Part shown: piece after piece, positions 6,547-7,763 of the stretch
Layout: the number at the start of each line of letters is the position of its first letter
Position numbering within the stretch: the stretch's first letter is position 1
Origin: Clostridia bacterium
GTDB taxonomy: Bacteria; Bacillota; Clostridia; Saccharofermentanales; UBA5734
Direction of reading: 5' to 3'
DNA length: 7,763 nucleotides
NCBI GenBank assembly: GCA_018056585.1
Contig: JAGPFK010000054.1
Coordinates: forward strand, 1-7,763
The notes under the pieces: model-generated
Seen by the model: the letters and a program-made list of their open reading frames with translations, nothing else
Databases searched by the model: none
Told to the model about the DNA's origin: nothing
Position numbers and translations under genes: made by a program

Positions 6547-7587
6547 TTAAAGCTGTATTTTTTGACCCGTCCGGCTGCTTTCGATGGCACCCATCACCAT
6601 GGCCAGGCTGTATTGATTATCCTCCGCCTGTGTTTCGGCCGGCTGCCCGGAGAACAGAGCCGAAAAGAGAGCATCCAAACAGCCTTCGTGCCCTTCTCTG
6701 CCGTGCCAGACCTCAGGACCGTCGATGTGTATAAAGCTTGCCTTTTCCGGGTCGGCTGATGCTTCTTCCTGTGGCAAAATCTCCGCCCAGGGCATACCAT
6801 GACCATCCCAGCGCAGGGTTCCCCGGCTTCCTGTTATTCTCCACTCAGATTCCCAGCTGGTTTCACAGCCGATGGCGCACCAGGAGCCGCGGTAACAAAA
6901 GACGGTGCCATCATCCATGGTAAAGATTGAAACGGCCGCCGCATTGCCTTGGTACCAGGAACCCGGCGGATTAAATTCATGACAATAAACAGAAGTGGCT
7001 TTGGCGTTGAGGAGGAATCGGGCCTGATCAAAGGTGTGAATGGCCATATCAAGCAAAAGCGGACTGTCCATGAATTCGCGAAAGCCGCCAAAATGCGGCC
7101 CAAGGAAAAAATCCGCTCCCATATAGCCTGGCTGACCAATCAGACCTTTTTCGATTAAAGCTCTGCATGATCGGATTTGACGCAGATAGCGCCGGTTTTG
7201 CATGACTGCAAAAAACAGATTTTTTTCTTTTGCCGCTGCGATCATTTTGTGTGCCTGGGTCATGTTTTCGGCTAAAGGTTTCTCACTCATGACGGCACAG
7301 TTTTCACAAAATGCAGTCATGGCGATGTCGTCATGAGCAGACGGAACAGCCAGGCAAAACACAAGATTTGCGTTTGTTTTGCGAATCACTTCTGAAAGGT
7401 CTGATCCCCTCATCGCTTCAGAAAGACCGTATTGCCGGCTGATTTGAGATAAGGCCTCAGGATTTGGATCAACCAGCCCGACAATTCGGCAGTCATCACG
7501 TGCCAGAGCATAAGAAATCCAGGCATGGGACATACTGCCGCAGCCGGCCACAACGATCCGAACGGGTTTGGGCGGTATTTTTGTCAT
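6547..7587 (-). CDS. Gfo/Idh/MocA family oxidoreductase (second, divergent paralogue)
   Basis: A 346-residue dehydrogenase of the same superfamily as its downstream neighbour but from a distinct subgroup. The Rossmann motif is GCGSMS at 15-20 within RIVVAGCGSMSHAW, followed by GLVDPN at about 37-42, where the acidic D40 at the end of the second strand usually favours NAD over NADP. SEKPL at 101-105 holds the family lysine K103. LLLDMAIHTFDQARFL at about 177-192 supplies D180 and H184, the usual catalytic pair. The reading frame stays open upstream to a TTG at 7656, but the added 23 residues do not look like this family and would overlap the upstream gene. The ATG at 7587, with AAAGG 10 bases before it, gives the normal distance to the Rossmann fold. 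Substrate unknown; the pairing with a second dehydrogenase and a TIM-barrel enzyme implies one sugar pathway. Confidence 0.9.
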   Translation of the reverse strand: MTKIPPKPVRIVVAGCGSMSHAWISYALARDDCRIVGLVDPNPEALSQISRQYGLSEAMRGSDLSEVIRKTNANLVFCLAVPSAHDDIAMTAFCENCAVMSEKPLAENMTQAHKMIAAAKEKNLFFAVMQNRRYLRQIRSCRALIEKGLIGQPGYMGADFFLGPHFGGFREFMDSPLLLDMAIHTFDQARFLLNAKATSVYCHEFNPPGSWYQGNAAAVSIFTMDDGTVFCYRGSWCAIGCETSWESEWRITGSRGTLRWDGHGMPWAEILPQEEASADPEKASFIHIDGPEVWHGREGHEGCLDALFSALFSGQPAETQAEDNQYSLAMVMGAIESSRTGQKIQL

Positions 7588-7639
7588 AAAATCACTGCCT
7601 TTCAGCATTGGTACCATCAGTACCTGCTTAACTTTTTGT

Positions 7640-7763
7640 TCAGACTTTAGCCGCAAGCTCCGGCTGTTCGACTGTCAGATTTTTTACCCAATGATAGCGA
7701 TTGACCGTTATAAAAGCCACGATGCATTTGAGGAGCTGATCTGACTTGAGGAGGGCAAAAACG
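7640..7763 (-). CDS. C-terminal fragment of an unidentified protein (runs off right edge)
   Basis: On the minus strand one frame is open from the right edge to a TGA at 7642-7640, giving 40 residues beginning VFALLKSDQL and ending in EQPELAAKV. The composition is protein-like and codon use resembles the neighbours. The stop lies 52 bases before the ATG of the next gene, similar to the 54- and 98-base gaps elsewhere in the operon, so it may be the preceding operon member. I do not recognise the family from this fragment. A 40-codon open stretch can occur by chance, hence moderate confidence. Confidence 0.5.
   Translation of the reverse strand, partial: VFALLKSDQLLKCIVAFITVNRYHWVKNLTVEQPELAAKV

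Noticed and set aside
6834..7139. Minus-strand 101-codon frame inside the 6547-7587 dehydrogenase gene
   Set aside because: Out of frame with conserved motifs of the real gene and lacking any motif of its own.
7691..7706. TGATAGCGATTGAC resembling a catabolite-responsive element
   Set aside because: It mismatches the cre consensus at several conserved positions and lies inside the probable coding fragment at the right edge.
7748..7763. Plus-strand GAGGAGGG near the right edge, as if a rightward gene started just outside
   Set aside because: No start codon is visible in the window, no good plus-strand promoter precedes it, and the minus strand here carries an open coding-like frame. It cannot be resolved without more sequence.

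Overview
The window suggests a Bacillota (Firmicutes) chromosome. The support is strong purine-rich Shine-Dalgarno sequences before most genes, base composition judged near 50% GC by eye, and protein families typical of Bacilli/Clostridia (ABC-2 exporters paired with HisKA_3 kinases). Genus cannot be assigned from the sequence. Nothing looks like an insertion sequence, phage, tRNA, rRNA or CRISPR array, and no gap without a gene exceeds about 190 bases.

Left half (1-4176): a sensor-exporter module. On the minus strand, running towards the left edge, lie an ABC ATPase (1246-2196), an ABC-2 permease (98-1249) and the first 37 codons of a second ABC-2 permease (1-111). These genes overlap one another by 4 and 14 bases, so they are almost certainly one translationally coupled operon. 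Divergently, on the plus strand, lie a HisKA_3 histidine kinase with a membrane-only sensor (2384-3520) and its NarL/LuxR-type response regulator (3538-4176). The layout of kinase, regulator, ATPase and two permeases is the one known from LnrJK-LnrLMN (YfiJKLMN) of Bacillus subtilis, which exports linearmycin-type antibiotics. A related drug or lipid-stress role is inferred. The 187-base divergent spacer holds candidate promoters in both directions and a cluster of short palindromes that are good candidates for the regulator's binding sites.

Right half (4173-7763): a carbohydrate-modification operon on the minus strand. Reading in transcription order, it has the C-terminus of an unidentified protein at the right edge (stop at 7640), a Gfo/Idh/MocA oxidoreductase (6547-7587), a second and divergent Gfo/Idh/MocA oxidoreductase (5267-6448), and a xylose-isomerase-like TIM-barrel protein (4220-5212). 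It ends at a strong intrinsic terminator (4173-4204) whose U-tract overlaps the stop codon of the convergent response regulator. Two NAD(P)-dependent sugar dehydrogenases next to a TIM-barrel isomerase/lyase suggest oxidation of a sugar, cyclitol or glycoside followed by isomerisation or elimination. The substrate cannot be read from the sequence. No transporter or regulator for this operon lies in the window, so its promoter is probably beyond the right edge.

The two halves are convergent and appear functionally unrelated. The points most worth checking are the operator cluster in the divergent spacer, the substrate of the sugar operon, and the terminator/stop overlap at the convergent junction.
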